Shown: positions 36,197-46,210 of the stretch, in pieces
How the letters are laid out: each line of letters begins with the position of its first letter
How positions within the stretch are numbered: the stretch's first letter is position 1
NCBI RefSeq assembly: GCF_008728835.1
Contig: NZ_CP042582.1
Span: 2,507,001 to 2,571,000, forward strand
Length of the DNA: 64,000 nt
Direction of reading: 5' to 3'
Origin: Hypericibacter adhaerens
GTDB lineage: Bacteria; Pseudomonadota; Alphaproteobacteria; Dongiales; Dongiaceae
Made by a program: the position numbers and the translations under genes
The notes under the pieces: generated by a model
The model's database searches: none
Seen by the model: only the letters and a program-made list of their open reading frames with translations
What the model was told of the DNA's origin: nothing

Positions 36197-36319
36197 TCAG
36201 GATTTCGGCGGGCTCGGCGGCTTGCCGCCCTTCACCGGCCCTTGGGCGGGCTTGGAACTAGGCGCCTGCGAGCTCTTCGGCGTCGGGGTCGAGGATGGGG
36301 GTTTGGGCGTGGTGGCCAT
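36197..36319 (-). CDS. Possible 40-residue Pro/Ser/Lys-rich small protein
   Basis: ATG 36319 to a TGA at 36197-36199 encodes 40 residues beginning MATTPKPPSSTPTPKSSQAP and ending PPSPPKS. GGAG lies 5 bases before the ATG, a good ribosome-binding site. Composition is low-complexity and probably disordered. It sits between tpiA and secG on the same strand. No homologue is recognised; conservation of the frame in relatives would be needed to call it real. Confidence 0.4.
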   Translation of the reverse strand: MATTPKPPSSTPTPKSSQAPSSKPAQGPVKGGKPPSPPKS

Positions 36320-36387
36320 GGGGGCTCCGTCTCGAGCAAGGCCGGATCAGTCCGGCCGACGGATCATGTACCGGGCGCCCTTTTGCG

Positions 36388-37152
36388 TCATCTGCTCGCT
36401 TGAGCGATGGCGAGGAATTCGTCGGCCTTGAGGCTGGCGCCGCCCACGAGCGCGCCATCCACGCCCGGCACCGCCAGGATCTCGGCGGCGTTGCTGCCCT
36501 TGACCGAGCCGCCATAGAGGATGCGGGTGCGCTCGGCCTCGGTTCCCATATGCCGCTTCAGCTCCGCCCGCAGCGCCTGGTGCATGGCGCCGATATCGGC
36601 CGTGGTGGGCGTGCGGCCGGTGCCGATCGCCCAGACCGGCTCATAGGCCACCACCAGCGTCTCGCCATCGGCACCCGCCGGCAGCGAGGCCGCGAGCTGC
36701 GCCGCCACGACGGCGAGCGCATCGCCGCGGTCGCGCACCGCCAGGGTCTCGCCGACGCAGAGGATGGGGATCAGGCGGGCCGCCCTCGCCGCCTCGGCCT
36801 TGGCCTTCACCAGCGCGTCGCTCTCGCCATGATCGGCGCGGCGCTCGGAATGGCCGACGATCACGAAGCGGCAGCCGAGATCGGCCAGCATGGGGGCCGC
36901 GATATCGCCGGTATGGGCGCCGCTCGGCTTGGGATGGCAATCCTGCGCGCCCAGATGGATGGCCGAGCCCTTGAGCCGCTCGCCGACCAGGGCGAGGAGC
37001 GTTGCCGGCGGGCAGACCAGGAGCTCGCCGCGCCCGCCCGCGCCACCCGCCCCGGCCAGGAGCGCATCGGCCAGCGCCAGCGCCTCGCGCTTGAGGCCGT
37101 TCATCTTCCAGTTTCCGGCAATCAGAGGCCGGCGTCCGGCGGGCTCGGTCAT
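36388..37152 (-). CDS. tpiA: Triosephosphate isomerase
   Basis: This 254-residue TIM barrel has [20 protein letters not shown] with the substrate Lys, [18 protein letters not shown] with catalytic His, [20 protein letters not shown] with catalytic Glu and phosphate-loop residues, and [20 protein letters not shown]. It interconverts DHAP and glyceraldehyde-3-phosphate. It is divergent from the PpiD-like gene, and the possible small gene and secG follow on the same strand. Confidence 0.96.
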   Translation of the reverse strand: MTEPAGRRPLIAGNWKMNGLKREALALADALLAGAGGAGGRGELLVCPPATLLALVGERLKGSAIHLGAQDCHPKPSGAHTGDIAAPMLADLGCRFVIVGHSERRADHGESDALVKAKAEAARAARLIPILCVGETLAVRDRGDALAVVAAQLAASLPAGADGETLVVAYEPVWAIGTGRTPTTADIGAMHQALRAELKRHMGTEAERTRILYGGSVKGSNAAEILAVPGVDGALVGGASLKADEFLAIAQASR

Positions 37153-37337
37153 GGCATTCCCTCGAGGCGGGTTGGATCGGCGTTCGCGTGGGGTCCTAGC
37201 ATGCGTGGCGGCGCGGCGCCACCCGCCCTATCCGCCTGGAATCCCGCAGGCTTTCCCCTGTTGCCCGGTCCGGGGGCGGCCCCTATGATGCCGGCCGTTT
37301 TTCCGCGCCCCAGACGGCGCTTCCGGATCCCATCCTC

Positions 37338-39224
37338 ATGCTCATTGCGCTTCGCAGCAAGGCCGCCACCTGGGTCGTCAAGATCCTGTTCGTCTTCCTG
37401 ATCCTCACCTTCGGCGTCTGGGGTGTCGGCGACATGTTGCGCCAGCGCGTCCAGGCTCCCGACATGGCCGAGGTGGGCGACGTCAAGATCACCGGCCAGG
37501 AGCTGCGCACCGAGTTCGACCGCCAGATGCGGCAGTATCGCCAGGTCTTCGGCGAGAACTTCGACAACGAGCAGGCGAAGAAGCTGGGGCTTCTCGACCG
37601 GACGCTCGCCAACATCGTGGCGCGCAACCTGTTCGACATCTACGCGCAGAAGCTCGGCCTGACCGCCAGCGAGGCGCAGATCCGCGAGCAGATCAAGAAG
37701 GACCGGCTCTTCCAGAACAGCGTCGGCGAGTTCGATCTGGGCCGGTTCGCGGCCTTCCTGCAGCAGATCCAGAGCAGCGAAGCCGCCTATGTGGAGCAGG
37801 TCCGCCACGAGATGATGCGCCAGTCGGTGGCGGACGCCGTCGCTGTCGGCGCGGTCGCGCCGAAGGCCCTGGTCGAAAGGCTCTACCGCTATCGCAACGA
37901 GACCCGCGTGGCCGAGACCTTCCTCGTCACCGACAACGCGATGCCCGAGCCGGCCGATCCCACCGACGACGATCTGAAGGCCTTTCACGACGCCCACCAG
38001 GAGCTGTTCCAGGCGCCCGAATATCGCAGCCTGCTGCTGGTGCATATGACCCCGGACCAGTTCGCGGCCGGCCTGACCGTGCCGGACGACAAGCTCCAGG
38101 CGGCCTATCAGGAACGTTCCAAGGAATTCGACCAGCCCGAGCGGCGCGAGGTCGAGCAGATGGTGTTCTCCGACGAGGCCAAGGCGAAGGAAGCCGTCGA
38201 CAAGCTCGCGGCCGGCGCGGATTTCGCGCAAGTCGCGCAGGACATGACCGGCGCCGCACCGGTGCCGCTGGGCAAGATCGAGAAGAGCGGCTTCGTCACC
38301 GACCTGCAGCCCCTGACCGACGCGGCCTTCGCGACCGACGCCGGCCAGACCGCGGGTCCGATCCAGACGCCGCTCGGCTGGCATGTGATCCATGTTCTGA
38401 GCATCGAGCCCGAGCAGAAATCGACCTTCGAGGAGGCCCGTCCGCAGCTCCAGCAGGAGCTGGTCAAGGAGCTGGCCATCAACAAGATGATCGATACCGC
38501 CAATCAGCTCGACGACGCGATGGCGGGCGGCGCTTCGCTCGACGACGCTGCCAAGGAGCTGGGGCTGCCGGTCGCCAAGATCGACCAGGTGGATGCCCAG
38601 GGGCTGGGCCCGGACGGCAAGGCCATCCCGGAGGTCGCCGGCAATCAGCTCGTGCAGGGTCTGGCCTTCTCGACCGAGGTCGGGACCACCTCGAGCCTGA
38701 CCGAGGATCCCAATGGCGGCTATGTGATCGTGCGGGTGGACGGCTCGACGCCGCCGGCGACCCGCCCGCTCAAGCAGGTGCATGCGCAGGTCGCTGCCGC
38801 CTGGAAGAGCGCCGAGCGCGACAAGGCCGCCGCCGCGCGTGCCGGGGAGCTGGCGGGCAAGCTGGGGCTCGGCGGCGACATCCAGGCGATCGCGGCGGAG
38901 GTCCAGGCGACGGTCGCGACCTCGAAGCCGGTCACGCGCAGCGGCACCGATGCGGATGCCCATGTGACCCAGGAACTCGCGGGCAAGCTCTTCACGCTGC
39001 AGCCCGGGCAGACGGCGACCGTGGCCGTGGATGGCGGGCAGGTCGTGGCCCGGCTCAAGACCGTGAACGACGCCAACCCCACGACCGACAGCGCCGGCGT
39101 CGACGCGCTGCAGAAGCAGCTCGACGGCGCCTATCAGGGCGACGTGGCCGAGGAGTTCGGCGAGGCGCTGCGCCGCGAGATCGGCGTCACCATCCACCAG
39201 TCCGCCGTCGACGCGATGTTCTGA
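37338..39224 (+). CDS. PpiD-like membrane-anchored periplasmic foldase
   Basis: This 628-residue protein has one N-terminal membrane helix (VVKILFVFLILTFGVWGVGD) and a SurA-N-like chaperone region (about residues 35-200). A parvulin PPIase domain follows (about 235-350; REVEQMVFSDEAKAKEAVDK, then IQTPLGWHVIHVLSIEPEQK). A second helical/PPIase-like half completes the SurA/PpiD architecture. It assists folding of exported and outer-membrane proteins. trpE starts 5 bases after its stop, so the two are likely co-transcribed. Confidence 0.9.
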   Translation: MLIALRSKAATWVVKILFVFLILTFGVWGVGDMLRQRVQAPDMAEVGDVKITGQELRTEFDRQMRQYRQVFGENFDNEQAKKLGLLDRTLANIVARNLFDIYAQKLGLTASEAQIREQIKKDRLFQNSVGEFDLGRFAAFLQQIQSSEAAYVEQVRHEMMRQSVADAVAVGAVAPKALVERLYRYRNETRVAETFLVTDNAMPEPADPTDDDLKAFHDAHQELFQAPEYRSLLLVHMTPDQFAAGLTVPDDKLQAAYQERSKEFDQPERREVEQMVFSDEAKAKEAVDKLAAGADFAQVAQDMTGAAPVPLGKIEKSGFVTDLQPLTDAAFATDAGQTAGPIQTPLGWHVIHVLSIEPEQKSTFEEARPQLQQELVKELAINKMIDTANQLDDAMAGGASLDDAAKELGLPVAKIDQVDAQGLGPDGKAIPEVAGNQLVQGLAFSTEVGTTSSLTEDPNGGYVIVRVDGSTPPATRPLKQVHAQVAAAWKSAERDKAAAARAGELAGKLGLGGDIQAIAAEVQATVATSKPVTRSGTDADAHVTQELAGKLFTLQPGQTATVAVDGGQVVARLKTVNDANPTTDSAGVDALQKQLDGAYQGDVAEEFGEALRREIGVTIHQSAVDAMF

Positions 39225-39229
39225 TCCCC

Positions 39230-40744
39230 ATGCGCGTCGAACCCAGCCTGGAAGCCGTCGAAGCCCGCTACCGCGCCGGCCAGCCGACCGTCGTCTGGAC
39301 CCGGCTCGTGGCCGACCTGGAGACGCCGGTCTCGGCGATGCTCAAGCTCTGCAACGGCAAGCCGAACAGCTTCCTGCTGGAATCCGTCGAGGGCGGCGCC
39401 GTGCGCGGGCGCTATTCGCTGATCGGCCTGCAACCCGATCTGATCTGGCGCTGCTTCGGCGACAAGCCCGAGATCAACCGCCAGGCCCGCTTCGACACGG
39501 GCCGCTTCGAGCCCGTGGCCGGCGGCGCCATCGCCTCGCTGCGCGCGCTGATCGAGGAATCGAAGATCGAGCTGCCGGAGGGCCTGCCGCCGATGGCCGC
39601 GGGGCTTTTCGGCTATCTCGGCTACGACATGGTGCGGCTGATGGAGACGCTGCCGGACATCCAGCCCGACAAGCTGGGACTGCCCGACGGCATCTTCCTG
39701 CGGCCGACCATCATGGCCGTGTTCGACAATGTCGAGGACATCGTCACGGTGGTGACGCCGGTCCGGCCGCAGGCCGGGATCGATGCGCGCGCCGCCTACA
39801 ATCTCGCCTGCGAGCGCCTCGCGGCGGCGGTCGAGCTGTTCGACCGCAACCTGCCGCAGCTGCGCGAGGCCAGCGAGGACCAGGCCGGGCTGCCTGAGCC
39901 CCGCTCGAACATGACGCCCTCCCGCTTCCACGAGATGGTGCAGAAGGCGAAGGAATATATCCTTGCCGGCGACATCTTCCAGGTGGTGCTCTCGCAGCGC
40001 TTCGCCCTGCCCTTTAAGCTTTCGCCCTTCGCGCTCTACCGCTCGCTGCGGCGCCTCAACCCCTCGCCCTTCCTCTTCTTCCTCGATTTCGGCGGCTTCT
40101 CGGTCGTCGGCTCGAGCCCCGAGATCCTGGTGCGGCTGCGCGACAGGAAGGTCACGATCCGCCCGATCGCGGGCACCCGCCGCCGCGGCGCCAACCCGGC
40201 CGAGGACAAGGCCCTGGCCGAGGATCTGCTGGGCGATCCCAAGGAGCGGGCCGAGCATCTGATGCTGCTCGATCTCGGCCGCAACGATGTCGGCCGCGTG
40301 GCCAAGATCGGCACCGTCAAGGTGACCGAGAAATACGTGATCGAGTATTACTCGCACGTCATGCATATCGTCTCGAACGTCGAGGGCGAGATCGATCCCA
40401 AGCATGACGCGATGGACGCGCTGATCGCAGGCTTCCCCGCCGGCACCGTGTCGGGCGCGCCCAAGGTGCGCGCCATGGAGATCATCGAGGAGCTCGAGCC
40501 CGAGCGCCGCGGCCTCTATGGCGGTGCGGTCGGCTATTTCGCGGCCGACGGGGCGATGGACACCTGCATCGCGCTCCGGACCGCCGTGGTGAAGGACGGC
40601 GTGATGTATGTCCAGGCCGGCGGCGGCATCGTCTATGACAGCTCGCCCGAGGGCGAGTTCCAGGAGAGCGTCAACAAGGCCAAGGCCCTGGTGCGCGCGG
40701 CGCAGGAAGCGGTGCGGTTCGCGTCGGGGGGACGGAACCGGTAA
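39230..40744 (+). CDS. trpE: Anthranilate synthase component I
   Basis: This 504-residue protein has an N-terminal domain (residues to about 170) with the Trp-feedback LLES element in SFLLESVEGGAVRGRYSLIG. The chorismate-binding core has GDIFQVVLSQRF, SPEILVRLRDRKVTIRPIAG and FPAGTVSGAPKVRAMEIIEE. It makes anthranilate from chorismate with TrpG. No leader peptide with clustered Trp codons was seen upstream, where only 5 bases separate it from the foldase gene. Its partner trpG is about 2.5 kb downstream, across two unrelated genes. Confidence 0.96.
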   Translation: MRVEPSLEAVEARYRAGQPTVVWTRLVADLETPVSAMLKLCNGKPNSFLLESVEGGAVRGRYSLIGLQPDLIWRCFGDKPEINRQARFDTGRFEPVAGGAIASLRALIEESKIELPEGLPPMAAGLFGYLGYDMVRLMETLPDIQPDKLGLPDGIFLRPTIMAVFDNVEDIVTVVTPVRPQAGIDARAAYNLACERLAAAVELFDRNLPQLREASEDQAGLPEPRSNMTPSRFHEMVQKAKEYILAGDIFQVVLSQRFALPFKLSPFALYRSLRRLNPSPFLFFLDFGGFSVVGSSPEILVRLRDRKVTIRPIAGTRRRGANPAEDKALAEDLLGDPKERAEHLMLLDLGRNDVGRVAKIGTVKVTEKYVIEYYSHVMHIVSNVEGEIDPKHDAMDALIAGFPAGTVSGAPKVRAMEIIEELEPERRGLYGGAVGYFAADGAMDTCIALRTAVVKDGVMYVQAGGGIVYDSSPEGEFQESVNKAKALVRAAQEAVRFASGGRNR

Positions 40745-40792
40745 AGAGGGCGACGCGCGCCCTCATTCCGTCATTCCGCGAAGCCAGTCTTT

Positions 40793-40874
40793 CGTCATCC
40801 CCGCGAAAGCGGGGATCCATCCTGATCCAGCACACCAGGCTTGCGGTTGGATCCCCGCTTTCGCGGGGATGACG
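40793..40874. repeat. Family A palindromic repeat, copy 2
   Basis: Perfect 27-bp inverted arms (40793-40819 and 40848-40874), longer than in copy 1, with the same CCCCGCGAAAGCGGGG hairpin in each arm and the interior CATCCTGATCCAG. A degraded fragment CGTCATTCCGCGAAG lies just upstream (40769-40783). It sits between trpE and the EamA gene. Confidence 0.9.
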
Positions 40875-40917
40875 AGAGGGGGAACGGGCTCATGAACGCA
40901 AGAAGAGCCTCCCTCTC

Positions 40918-41802
40918 ATGAAATCCGGCGCCCTGGCCCTCACCGTCTCCGATCGCCCCCTGCTCGGCGCCGCCATCCTGGTGGGAGCGCTGGCGATGCT
41001 GCCGGGCATGGACGCGATCGCGAAGCATCTCTCGGGCCATCTGCCGGTGCTCGAGATCGTCTGGGCGCGTTACTTCGTCTATGCGCTCCTGCTTCTGCCT
41101 GCGGCTGTCCGGCGCCATGGCCCGGGCCTGCTCAGGCCGAGCCGCCCGTTCTGGCAGCTCCTGCGCGGCGGGCTGATGGCGTTGTCGGCGCTGATGTTCT
41201 TCTCGGCCATCGCCCGCGTCCCGCTCGCCGACGCGATGGCGGTTTTCTTCATCTACCCGCTTCTCATCCTCGTCATCTCGGCGCTGTTCATGGGCGAGAC
41301 CATCGGCTGGCAGCGCTGGCTGCTGGTCCTCTTCGGCTTCATCGGCGCGATACTGGTCATCCGGCCGTCGATCCAGGGTGTGTCGCCGGGCGTGCTGTTC
41401 GCGCTCGCCTCGGGCGCCGCCTACGGATCGGCGCTGGTCGTGACCCGCAAGCTCGCCGTGCACGACCCCGGGCTCGTGACCGCGACGATCTCCGCCCTCG
41501 TGGGCGCCGCCGCCTATTCGCTCATTGTGCCCTTCGTCTGGGTAATGCCCGCGCCGGCGGATTGGCCGATGATGGCGCTGATCGGCGCCATCGCGACGGC
41601 CGGCCATTTCCTGATCATCGCCGCGCACCGGATGGCGACGGCTTCGCAGCTGGCACCCTACGGCTATACCGAGATCGTCGCCGCCATCCTGTTCGGGTTC
41701 ATCGTCTTCGGCGACATTCCCGATCCGATCGTCTGGCTCGGCATCGCCGTCATCATCGCGAGCGGAATCGCCGTCACCTGGTCGCATCGCAAGCCGGCCT
41801 GA
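40918..41802 (+). CDS. EamA/DMT-family transporter
   Basis: This 294-residue protein has ten predicted helices. LPVLEIVWARYFVYALLLLP is the first-repeat signature region and PLADAMAVFFIYPLLILVIS the central DMT segment. The C-terminal repeat has YGYTEIVAAILFGFIVFGDI. It is placed between trpE and the trpGDC group, so export of an aromatic compound is conceivable, but this is inference from position only. It is convergent with the polysaccharide deacetylase gene. Confidence 0.88.
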   Translation: MKSGALALTVSDRPLLGAAILVGALAMLPGMDAIAKHLSGHLPVLEIVWARYFVYALLLLPAAVRRHGPGLLRPSRPFWQLLRGGLMALSALMFFSAIARVPLADAMAVFFIYPLLILVISALFMGETIGWQRWLLVLFGFIGAILVIRPSIQGVSPGVLFALASGAAYGSALVVTRKLAVHDPGLVTATISALVGAAAYSLIVPFVWVMPAPADWPMMALIGAIATAGHFLIIAAHRMATASQLAPYGYTEIVAAILFGFIVFGDIPDPIVWLGIAVIIASGIAVTWSHRKPA

Positions 41803-41816
41803 GCGGCGGTCGGCGG

Positions 41817-43052
41817 CTAGCCCGTCACCCCGTTCGTCCGCCGCACGATCGTGCTGATCGGGACCAGCGCGAAGCCGCGCTGGGCAAGCGTCGGCAACCA
41901 GCGCTGCAGGGCCGCGATCGTCGCCGGGTGCGGATGGCCGATGCCCACGGCGTAGCCGCGCTTGTGGGCGATGCGCTCGAGCTGGGCCAGCATCTCGTCG
42001 ATCTTAGCCGGGCTCTGGTCGTCGTCGAGGAAGACGTCGCGGTCGGTATGCGGCACGCCATAGGCGGCCGCCTCCTTCGAGCCGACGCTATCCGCGATGG
42101 TGCGGGAATCGAGGAAGAGCAGCCCGCGATCGCGCAAGGCCTGCATCACCAGGCTCATGCCTTCCGTCGAGCGGCTGAACTTGCTGCCCATATGGTTGTT
42201 GATGCCGACGATGCCCGTAAGGCGGCCCAGGTCCCAGTCGATCCGGCGCTTCAGCTCGTCGGGCGCCAGGTCGGTGCGCAGCGCCTCGGGGCCCGCGTCG
42301 AGGCTCGCATCCATGGGCTCCATCGGCACATGCAGCATCAGCTCATGACCATGCTCGTGCGCGAGCGCCGATTGCTGGTCGAGATGCTCGGCATAGGTCA
42401 TGAAGGAGATGGTCAGCGGACCCGGCAAGGCGATGGCGCGCGCGGAGTTGGCGCGGTCGAGCCCGACATCGTCGATCACGATCGCGATCATCGGCCGTCC
42501 CTGCGTATCGGGCACCGGCACCGCATAGGCGAGCCAGGTCGCGGGCGCGCCGCCCGTCGTTGCCGGCGGGGTCGCCGGTGCCGATCTCGCGACCGGCGGC
42601 GGCGCGGCGGTCGCGACGCTTGGGCTCTCGGGCGTGGGATCCAGGACCGCGGGCGCGCTGGAGGATTCCTCATAGGCCGGCAGCGGCTGTGCGACAGGTG
42701 GTGCGACGGCAGCCGTCGGGGGTGCCGGCGGCTTGGCCAGGGGCTCGGGGATGAAGGCGGTGACGGCCGGACCGTTCGAGGTGGCGCTCGGCGCCGAGGC
42801 GACGGGGTGCGGCTTGGGCGGCGCGATGAACCAGCCCAGGCTGACGCCGACGGCGACGGCGCCCAGCAGGATGCCGAGGGAGAGCCAGAGCGGCACGCCC
42901 GCGAGGCGCAGCAGCGTGTCGCGCCAGCCGGGCTTGTGGGCCCGGCCCCGCCGCCGCGGCCCGATCGGGAAGATCGACGCGCGCGCCGGGCGGCGGCCCG
43001 GCGAACGCCCTTTGCCTCCTGCCCCGCGGCTGCTGCGCCGGCGTGCCGTCAT
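41817..43052 (-). CDS. Divergent polysaccharide deacetylase (PF04748 family)
   Basis: This 411-residue protein has an Arg/Gly-rich cytoplasmic N-terminus, one membrane helix (about residues 58-80, [20 protein letters not shown]) and a Pro/Ala-rich periplasmic linker to about residue 175. The catalytic-like domain has [44 protein letters not shown] and [11 protein letters not shown]. This divergent deacetylase family often sits near peptidoglycan hydrolase genes such as envC and ctpA, which are absent here. ATG 43052 is chosen; an upstream in-frame GTG adds 46 unlikely residues. Confidence 0.85.
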   Translation of the reverse strand: MTARRRSSRGAGGKGRSPGRRPARASIFPIGPRRRGRAHKPGWRDTLLRLAGVPLWLSLGILLGAVAVGVSLGWFIAPPKPHPVASAPSATSNGPAVTAFIPEPLAKPPAPPTAAVAPPVAQPLPAYEESSSAPAVLDPTPESPSVATAAPPPVARSAPATPPATTGGAPATWLAYAVPVPDTQGRPMIAIVIDDVGLDRANSARAIALPGPLTISFMTYAEHLDQQSALAHEHGHELMLHVPMEPMDASLDAGPEALRTDLAPDELKRRIDWDLGRLTGIVGINNHMGSKFSRSTEGMSLVMQALRDRGLLFLDSRTIADSVGSKEAAAYGVPHTDRDVFLDDDQSPAKIDEMLAQLERIAHKRGYAVGIGHPHPATIAALQRWLPTLAQRGFALVPISTIVRRTNGVTG

Positions 43053-43144
43053 GCCCGATCGTCTGCCTCTGTCGCTGGGAACGTCCGCGCTTTTATCATA
43101 CCCGCTCCCGAGTCTGGGGCCCCGTGGCCGGCGGTGGGCCGGCC

Positions 43145-43174
43145 TTGGACCCGCCCTTCCCGCCCTGCTATAAC
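43145..43174 (+). promoter_or_regulatory. Candidate sigma70 promoter for trpGDC-moaC-moeA
   Basis: TTGGAC (43145-43150), 18 bases, TATAAC (43169-43174). The predicted transcript start near 43181 lies about 48 bases before the trpG ATG. Confidence 0.5.
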
Positions 43175-43228
43175 GAAGCCCCACGGCCATTCGCAGGGCG
43201 CTGCAGCCGCTGGCGCCAAGGATTTGAA

Positions 43229-43828
43229 ATGTTTCTGTTAATCGACAACTACGACAGCTTCACCTACAACCTCTATCACTATCTGGGCGAGCTCGGCGCC
43301 GAGATGCTGGTGCGGCGTAATGACAAGATCGGCGTGGCCGAGGCGATCGCGCTCAAGCCGCAGGGCATCATCATCTCGCCCGGCCCCTGCGATCCCGACC
43401 GTGCCGGCATCTGCCTCGAGCTGATCGACGCCGCCAAGGGCAAGCTCCCGATCCTCGGCGTCTGCCTGGGCCATCAGGCGATCGGCCAGGCCTTCGGCGG
43501 CAAGGTGATCCGCGCGCCGCTGCCGATGCATGGCAAGGTCAGCCGCGTCCTGCATCGCGGCACCGATATCTTCGAGGGCATTCCCAGCCCCTTCACCGGC
43601 ACGCGCTACCACTCGCTCGTGGTCGAGCGCGACAGCTTCCCCGAGGCGCTCGAGATCACGGCCGAGACCGAGGACGGGATCGTGATGGGCCTGGCCCATC
43701 GCGAGCTGCCGATCTTCGGGGTCCAGTTCCATCCCGAAAGCATCGCCTCGGAGCATGGCCACCGTCTGCTCGCCAACTTCCTGCGGCGTTGCGGCCACAA
43801 CGCCCAGGCCATGAGGCTCTCGGCATGA
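43229..43828 (+). CDS. trpG: Anthranilate synthase component II (glutaminase)
   Basis: This 199-residue class I glutamine amidotransferase has [20 protein letters not shown] at the start, [20 protein letters not shown] with nucleophile Cys84 or so, and [20 protein letters not shown] with catalytic His and Glu. It supplies ammonia to TrpE and may also serve PabB. ATG 43229 has AAGGA upstream; the open frame before it is not conserved. trpD overlaps its stop by 4 bases. Confidence 0.96.
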   Translation: MFLLIDNYDSFTYNLYHYLGELGAEMLVRRNDKIGVAEAIALKPQGIIISPGPCDPDRAGICLELIDAAKGKLPILGVCLGHQAIGQAFGGKVIRAPLPMHGKVSRVLHRGTDIFEGIPSPFTGTRYHSLVVERDSFPEALEITAETEDGIVMGLAHRELPIFGVQFHPESIASEHGHRLLANFLRRCGHNAQAMRLSA

Positions 43829-44877
43829 CGGCTGCGCCCGCGCCGGCGCCCGTCGGCGACCTGAAACCCCTGATCGGAACGGTCGCCGCCGGCAAGACGC
43901 TGAACGAAGCCGAGGCGGAGCTGGCCTTCGACATCATGATGTCGGGCAACGCCACGCCTTCGCAGCTCGGCGGCTTCCTGATGGGCCTGCGGGTGCGCGG
44001 CGAGACGGTCGAGGAGATCACCGGCGCCGTGCGCGCCATGCGCGCGAAGATGACCCGCATCGAGGCGCCGCCGGGCGCCATCGATACCTGCGGCACCGGC
44101 GGCGACCAGTCCGGGAGCTGGAACATCTCGACGGGCGCGGCCCTGGTCGTGGCGGCGGCGGGCGTGCCGGTCGCCAAGCACGGCAACCGCGCCATGTCGT
44201 CGAAGACCGGCACGGCCGATGTGCTGCAGGCGCTGGGCGTCAATATCGAGGCCGACATGAGCCTCGTGAAGAGATCGCTGTGGGAGGCGGGCCTCTGCCT
44301 GATGCTGGCGCCGCGCCATCACAGCGCCATGCGCCATGTGGGCCCGACCCGCGTCGAGCTCGGCACCCGGACCATCTTCAATCTGATGGGGCCCCTCTCC
44401 AACCCCGCGGGCGCCCGGCGCCAGCTCATCGGCGTCTTCTCGCGCGACTGGATCGAGACGCTGGCGACGGTGCTGGGCCGGCTCGGCACGGAGAGCGCCT
44501 GGGTCGTGCATGGCTCGGACGGGATGGACGAGATCACCACGACCGGCCCCACCCATGTGGCGGAGCTCAAGGACGGCAAGGTGCGCCGCTTCGAGGTGGC
44601 GCCCGAGGATATCGGCCTCAAGCGGGCCAGCGCCGCCGACCTCAAGGGCGGCGATGCCGCCACCAACGCGCTGGCGCTGACCGCCCTCCTCGACGGTCAT
44701 CCCGGTCCCTATCGCGACGTGGTGCTGTTCAATGCCGCGGCGGCGCTGATGCTGGCCGGCAAGGCGGCCGACCTCAAGGCCGGCAAGGCGCTGGCCGAGG
44801 CCGCGATCGATTCCGGCAAGGCCCGCGCGGTGCTGGCCAAGCTCGTCGCCATCAGCAACGAGCCGGTGCCCGCATGA
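43825..44877 (+). CDS. trpD: Anthranilate phosphoribosyltransferase
   Basis: This 350-residue protein has the PRPP-binding [60 protein letters not shown] and [20 protein letters not shown], all typical of TrpD. It transfers a phosphoribosyl group to anthranilate. ATG 43825 overlaps the trpG stop, and the trpC ATG overlaps its own stop, so the three are translationally coupled. Confidence 0.96.
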   Translation: MTAAPAPAPVGDLKPLIGTVAAGKTLNEAEAELAFDIMMSGNATPSQLGGFLMGLRVRGETVEEITGAVRAMRAKMTRIEAPPGAIDTCGTGGDQSGSWNISTGAALVVAAAGVPVAKHGNRAMSSKTGTADVLQALGVNIEADMSLVKRSLWEAGLCLMLAPRHHSAMRHVGPTRVELGTRTIFNLMGPLSNPAGARRQLIGVFSRDWIETLATVLGRLGTESAWVVHGSDGMDEITTTGPTHVAELKDGKVRRFEVAPEDIGLKRASAADLKGGDAATNALALTALLDGHPGPYRDVVLFNAAAALMLAGKAADLKAGKALAEAAIDSGKARAVLAKLVAISNEPVPA

Positions 44878-45689
44878 GCGACGTGCTGCAGAAGATCTGT
44901 GCCGACAAGCGTGCCCATGTGGCGCGGCGCAGGGCCGAGCGGCCGCTGGCTGCGGTCGAGGCGGCGGCCAAGGCGCAAGGGCCCGTGCGCGGCTTCGGCG
45001 ACCGCCTGGCGGCGGCCGTCGCCGCCGGGCGCTATGGCCTCATCGCCGAGATCAAGAAGGCCTCGCCCAGCAAGGGGCTGATCCGCGCCGATTTCGATCC
45101 GCCGCAACTGGCCAAGGCCTATGCGGCGGGCGGCGCCACCTGCCTCTCGGTCCTGACCGACGAGCCCTATTTCCAGGGCCGCGACGAGTATCTCACGGCG
45201 GCGCGCGCCGCTTGCGATCTGCCGGCGCTGCGCAAGGACTTCATGCTCGAGCCCTATCAGATCGCCGAGGCGCGGGCGCTCGGTGCCGATTGCGTGCTGC
45301 TGATCATGGCCGCGCTCTCGGATGCGCAGGCGGCCGAGCTCGAGGCCGCCGCGCAATCCTGGAAGATGGACGTGCTTGTCGAAGTTCACGATCAGGATGA
45401 GCTCGAGCGCGCGCTCAAGCTGAAGGCGCGCCTGCTCGGCATCAACAACCGCAATCTCAAGACCTTGTCGGTCGATCTTGCGACGACCGAAGCGCTGGCG
45501 CCGCTTGTGCCGAAGGATCGGCTGGTGGTGGCCGAGAGCGGCCTCAACAGCCCGGCCGATCTCGCGCGCATGCGCAAGGTGGGCGCCTCGATCTTCCTGA
45601 TCGGCGAATCGCTGATGCGCCAGGCGGATGTGACGGCCGCCACGGCGGCGCTGCTCGCGGGCGCCGGTCCCGCGCGGCGCAGCGCCTGA
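44874..45689 (+). CDS. trpC: Indole-3-glycerol-phosphate synthase
   Basis: This 271-residue TIM barrel starts [20 protein letters not shown]. Catalytic elements are [77 protein letters not shown] and VVAESGL. It is monofunctional and not fused to trpF. A longer open frame running through trpD from 44280 is a shadow. moaC starts 11 bases downstream. Confidence 0.96.
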   Translation: MSDVLQKICADKRAHVARRRAERPLAAVEAAAKAQGPVRGFGDRLAAAVAAGRYGLIAEIKKASPSKGLIRADFDPPQLAKAYAAGGATCLSVLTDEPYFQGRDEYLTAARAACDLPALRKDFMLEPYQIAEARALGADCVLLIMAALSDAQAAELEAAAQSWKMDVLVEVHDQDELERALKLKARLLGINNRNLKTLSVDLATTEALAPLVPKDRLVVAESGLNSPADLARMRKVGASIFLIGESLMRQADVTAATAALLAGAGPARRSA

Positions 45690-45700
45690 GTTCCGCTTTC

Positions 45701-46210
45701 ATGGCGAGAAAAACCCGGGTGACGAAGACGCCGGCACGCCTCACCCATTTCGACGAGGCGGGTCGCGCTCATATGGTCGACGTGTCGGCCAAGGCGGCGA
45801 CCAGGCGCGTGGCGGTCGCTTCGGGCCATGTCACGGTCTCGAAGGAGACGATGCGCCTCATCCGCGCGGGACAGGTCAAGAAAGGCGATGTGCTCTCGGT
45901 CGCGGAGCTGGCCGGGATCATGGGCGCCAAGAAAACCTCCGAGCTGATTCCGCTCTGCCACCCGCTGGCGCTGAGCGCCGTGTCGGTGGTGCTGAAGCCC
46001 AACCCGCGCCAGAGCCGGATCGAGATCACGGCAACCGTCAGGACCACCGGGCCGACGGGTGTCGAGATGGAAGCGCTGACAGCGGTTTCCGTGGCGGCCC
46101 TCACCGTCTACGACATGTGCAAGGCCGCCGACCGCGCCATGGTGCTGGGCGATATCCGGCTCGAGCATAAGAGCGGCGGCAAGTCCGGGGTTTACGAGCG
46201 GACGCGATGA
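45701..46210 (+). CDS. moaC: Cyclic pyranopterin monophosphate synthase MoaC
   Basis: This 169-residue protein has [20 protein letters not shown] at the start, [18 protein letters not shown] with the active-site Cys-His, and [20 protein letters not shown] with KSGGKSG at the C-terminus. MoaC converts the GTP-derived intermediate from MoaA into cPMP in molybdenum-cofactor synthesis. It overlaps moeA by 4 bases. The trpC-moaC-moeA-lexA order is common in Alphaproteobacteria. Confidence 0.96.
   Translation: MARKTRVTKTPARLTHFDEAGRAHMVDVSAKAATRRVAVASGHVTVSKETMRLIRAGQVKKGDVLSVAELAGIMGAKKTSELIPLCHPLALSAVSVVLKPNPRQSRIEITATVRTTGPTGVEMEALTAVSVAALTVYDMCKAADRAMVLGDIRLEHKSGGKSGVYERTR

Noticed and set aside
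39225-39229. A trp leader peptide/attenuator before trpE
   Set aside because: Only 5 bases separate trpE from the upstream foldase gene, leaving no room for a leader.
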